Assembly: GCF_000815025.1 (NCBI RefSeq)
Contig: NZ_CP007541.1
Location: 372,001 to 436,000 of the forward strand
Direction of reading: 5' to 3'
DNA length: 64,000 nucleotides
Source: Coxiella endosymbiont of Amblyomma americanum
Lineage (GTDB): Bacteria; Pseudomonadota; Gammaproteobacteria; Coxiellales; Coxiellaceae
The notes under the pieces are model-generated. The model saw only the letters and a program-made list of their open reading frames with translations, did not search any database and had not been told where the DNA came from. The stretch's first letter is position 1. Every line of letters starts with the position of its first letter. The translations under genes were made by a program, and so were the position numbers. Below are positions 61,492 to 64,000 of the stretch, one piece after another.

Positions 61492-62673
61492 ATGAGTAAT
61501 GTAAATCCGCTTAGCGGGCGAAGTCCAGCCATTTTGGCGTTAGCTGACGGTAGTGTTTTTTCTGGATATGCTATTGGAGCAAATGGTCAAACGACTGGGG
61601 AAGTTGTTTTCCATACATCATTGACAGGCTACCAGGAAATTTTGACAGACCCTTCTTATATAGGACAAATTGTCGCTCTAACATGTCCACATGTGGGCAA
61701 TGTTGGGATTAATGCAGATGATCAAGAATCACACAGAATTTGGGTTTCTGGGTTAATTGTCCGCGATCTGTCTTGTATTGTTAGTAATTGGCGAGCTGAG
61801 CGATCGCTTGAAGATTTTTTAAAATCTGAAGGAACCATTGCTATTGCAGGAGTGGACACCCGACGATTAGTGCGGTTGATCCGTGAAGCAGGTACATTAA
61901 ATGGATGCATTATATCTGGTGAAAACGAGCATTTAGATAAAGCTCTTGAGCGTGCTCGTGTTTATAGTAGGTTAATAAGAAAAGATTTAACTAAAATTGC
62001 TTCTGTGACAAGTGTAAGCACTTGGATTGAAAAACCAGTAATCCTTAAAAATAATAATAATCATAGTGACAGTAAACATAAAATAACACAACTAAATAAT
62101 TATAATGTTGTGGTTTATGATTATGGTTTGAAACGGCAAATTGTGCGTTTGCTAGTAAATTATGGTTGTTCAGTAATTATTGTTCCTGCTCGAACATCTA
62201 CACAGACAGTTTTTAATTTAAATCCGGATGGAATTGTTTTATCCAACGGACCAGGTGATCCAATGACTTGTCGTTATGCGATTACAGCAATTAAAAAAAT
62301 TTTAGAGAGAGACATTCCTCTATTAGGTATCTGTCTTGGTTTTCAGCTTCTGGTTTTAGCCTGTGGTGGAAAAACCGAGAAAATGAAATTTGGACATCAT
62401 GGAGCTAATCATCCTGTTCAAAATATTTTGACTGGGCGTATTTATATTACTAGTCAAAATCATGGTTTTTCCGTAGACGAAAAAAGGCTGCCGAGTACAT
62501 TGAAAGTAACTCACCGTTCTTTATTTGATGGTACATTACAGGGAGTGGCACACATTACTAAGCCAGCAATTGCTTTTCAAGGGCATCCAGAAGCAAATCC
62601 AGGGCCTAAAGATATGCAGGGAATATTTAGGGAATTTATTACATTAATTAAAAGAAAACTTATGAAAAAATAA
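61492..62673 (+). CDS. carA: carbamoyl phosphate synthetase small subunit
   Basis: Glutaminase subunit providing ammonia to CarB for pyrimidine and arginine synthesis. The N-terminal CPSase domain begins PAILALADGSVFSG. The class I amidotransferase triad is visible: Cys in GICLGFQLL, and His and Glu in FQGHPEANPGP. 393 aa, normal. carB follows 14 bp downstream. Confidence 0.97.
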   Translation: MSNVNPLSGRSPAILALADGSVFSGYAIGANGQTTGEVVFHTSLTGYQEILTDPSYIGQIVALTCPHVGNVGINADDQESHRIWVSGLIVRDLSCIVSNWRAERSLEDFLKSEGTIAIAGVDTRRLVRLIREAGTLNGCIISGENEHLDKALERARVYSRLIRKDLTKIASVTSVSTWIEKPVILKNNNNHSDSKHKITQLNNYNVVVYDYGLKRQIVRLLVNYGCSVIIVPARTSTQTVFNLNPDGIVLSNGPGDPMTCRYAITAIKKILERDIPLLGICLGFQLLVLACGGKTEKMKFGHHGANHPVQNILTGRIYITSQNHGFSVDEKRLPSTLKVTHRSLFDGTLQGVAHITKPAIAFQGHPEANPGPKDMQGIFREFITLIKRKLMKK

Positions 62674-62687
62674 GTTAGAAAAATAAT

Positions 62688-64000
62688 ATGCCAAAAAGAA
62701 AAGATATAAAAAGAGTATTAATTATTGGAGCTGGTCCTATTGTGATTGGACAAGCATGTGAATTTGATTATTCTGGCACTCAAGCTTGTCGAGCCCTTAG
62801 AGAAGAAGGATGTTATGTCATTTTAGTAAATTCCAATCCTGCTACTATTATGACTGATCCTAATGTAGCAGATGCTACTTATATTGAGCCTATTAGTTGG
62901 GAAGTGATTTCTCGAATTATCAAAAAGGAGAGGCCAGATGCCATTCTACCTACTATGGGGGGGCAAACAGGTTTAAATTGTGCGTTAGATTTGGTTCGAG
63001 AAGGCATTTTAGAAAAATATAAAGTGCAGTTAATTGGAGCGTCTCGAGAAGCAATTGATAAAGCTGAAGATCGAGCTTTATTTCAGAAGGCTATGGCTAA
63101 AATTGGCTTAGAGACAACTCGTTCTGGATTAACTGGATCTATGGAAGGAGCCTGGCAGATTCTTGATAAGGTAGGATTTCCAGTAGTTATTCGATTATCC
63201 TTTACTTTAGGGGGAAGTGGAGGGGGTATCGCATACAATAGGGATGAATTTTTAGAAATCTGTACTCGTGGTTTTGAATTGTCTCCTACCAATACAGTGT
63301 TAATTGATGAATCTATTGTTGGGTGGAAAGAGTTTGAATTAGAAGTAATAAGAGATATAAAAGATAATTGTATTGTTGTGTGTAGTATTGAAAATATAGA
63401 TCCTGTAGGTATCCACACTGGGGATTCTATTACCGTTGCTCCAGCTCAGACATTAACAGATAAAGAATATCAACGTATGAGGAATGCTGCTATTGCAATC
63501 TTGCGAGAAATTGGAGTCGAGACTGGTGGTTCTAATGTACAATTTGCAATTAACCCAGAAGATGGGCGCATGGTTGTAATTGAAATGAATCCACGAGTGT
63601 CTCGATCCTCTGTTCTTGCCTCAAAAGCTACTGGTTTTCCTATTGCAAAAGTTGCAGCAAAATTAGCAATTGGCTGTACTTTAGATGAACTGCGGAATGA
63701 AATCACAGGTGGTAAGATTCCCGTTTCTTTTGAACCTTCTATTGATTACATTGTAACTAAAATTCCTCGCTTTAATTTTGAGAAATTTCCTCAGACACAG
63801 CCTCGACTAACGACACAAATGCAATCAGTAGGTGAAGTCATGGCTATTGGTCGCACTTTTCAAGAGTCTTTACAAAAAGCTATTCGTGGATTGGAAATTA
63901 ATATTTGCGGATTAGAGTCTAAAATAAATGAAGATTTTCAGTTAGTAGATGAAACCTTACGTGAAGAGATTAGCAAGGAGCTACGTTTTGCTAGTCCTGA
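62688..64000 (+). CDS. carB: carbamoyl phosphate synthetase large subunit, N-terminal part (runs off the window)
   Basis: ATG 62688 opens a frame that stays open to the window end: 437 of about 1070 codons. It begins [20 protein letters not shown], then [58 protein letters not shown] and [11 protein letters not shown]. This is the carboxyphosphate ATP-grasp half. The second ATP-grasp and allosteric domains lie beyond the window. Operon with carA. Confidence 0.97.
   Translation, partial: MPKRKDIKRVLIIGAGPIVIGQACEFDYSGTQACRALREEGCYVILVNSNPATIMTDPNVADATYIEPISWEVISRIIKKERPDAILPTMGGQTGLNCALDLVREGILEKYKVQLIGASREAIDKAEDRALFQKAMAKIGLETTRSGLTGSMEGAWQILDKVGFPVVIRLSFTLGGSGGGIAYNRDEFLEICTRGFELSPTNTVLIDESIVGWKEFELEVIRDIKDNCIVVCSIENIDPVGIHTGDSITVAPAQTLTDKEYQRMRNAAIAILREIGVETGGSNVQFAINPEDGRMVVIEMNPRVSRSSVLASKATGFPIAKVAAKLAIGCTLDELRNEITGGKIPVSFEPSIDYIVTKIPRFNFEKFPQTQPRLTTQMQSVGEVMAIGRTFQESLQKAIRGLEINICGLESKINEDFQLVDETLREEISKELRFASP

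Overview
The window is an AT-rich chromosome segment of a gammaproteobacterium with a shrinking genome. Gene content, gene order (rph-gmk-rpoZ-recG, rplU-rpmA-obg, murJ-ribF-ileS-lspA, rpsP-trmD-rplS, aceE-aceF-lpdA, grpE-dnaK-dnaJ-carA-carB) and the large share of decayed spacer suggest a Coxiella-like tick endosymbiont. That assignment is inference from synteny and protein character; no database search was possible. I see no insertion sequences, prophage, CRISPR array or plasmid functions.

Layout. 1-5.6 kb: murI (partial) and rph on the minus strand, then gmk, rpoZ, recG and a small outer-membrane barrel protein on the plus strand. 5.6-11.1 kb: folD, gloB, rnhA, dnaQ and purD. 11.4-16.6 kb: a tight thiamin operon, thiC-thiO-thiS-thiG-thiDE, whose last gene is a ThiD-ThiE fusion. 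16.7-25.1 kb: purH, pepN, a zinc-type cation efflux protein, sohB and an MFS transporter. 25-26 kb: decayed coding sequence and tRNA-Pro(CGG). 26.1-34.6 kb: rplU-rpmA-obg, rpsT, then murJ-ribF-ileS-lspA. 34.8-36.9 kb: tRNA-Lys and panB-panC. 37.3-42.6 kb: prfB (with its programmed frameshift), lysS, ygfZ, then rpsP-trmD-rplS without rimM. 43-46.3 kb: adk, a Kef-like antiporter and a degraded stretch. 46.3-53.2 kb: the pyruvate dehydrogenase genes aceE-aceF-lpdA, then bioC and bcp. 53.3-56.8 kb: tmRNA and smpB, rnfH, fur and nadK. 57-64 kb: grpE, dnaK, dnaJ, carA and the 5' part of carB.

How the genes work together. The accessory-looking metabolism is nearly all cofactor and nucleotide supply: thiamin, pantothenate, FAD/FMN (ribF), one-carbon folate (folD), biotin precursor (bioC), purine (purD, purH) and carbamoyl phosphate (carAB). 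This fits a nutritional role in a blood-feeding host. The rest is translation, ribosome rescue, chaperones and central carbon metabolism.

Erosion shows in three ways. Expected neighbours are absent at conserved positions (spoT and trmH, rimM, ratA, bamE). Spacers of 300-1000 bp hold at most broken coding fragments. Several enzymes carry substitutions in signature motifs (IleRS HLGT for HIGH, Adk Thr31 to Ile). I found no convincing novel defence, secretion or mobile system. The most check-worthy items are the IleRS motif change, the dnaK promoter/hairpin arrangement, the RF2 frameshift site, the thiamin operon and the pseudogene remnants.
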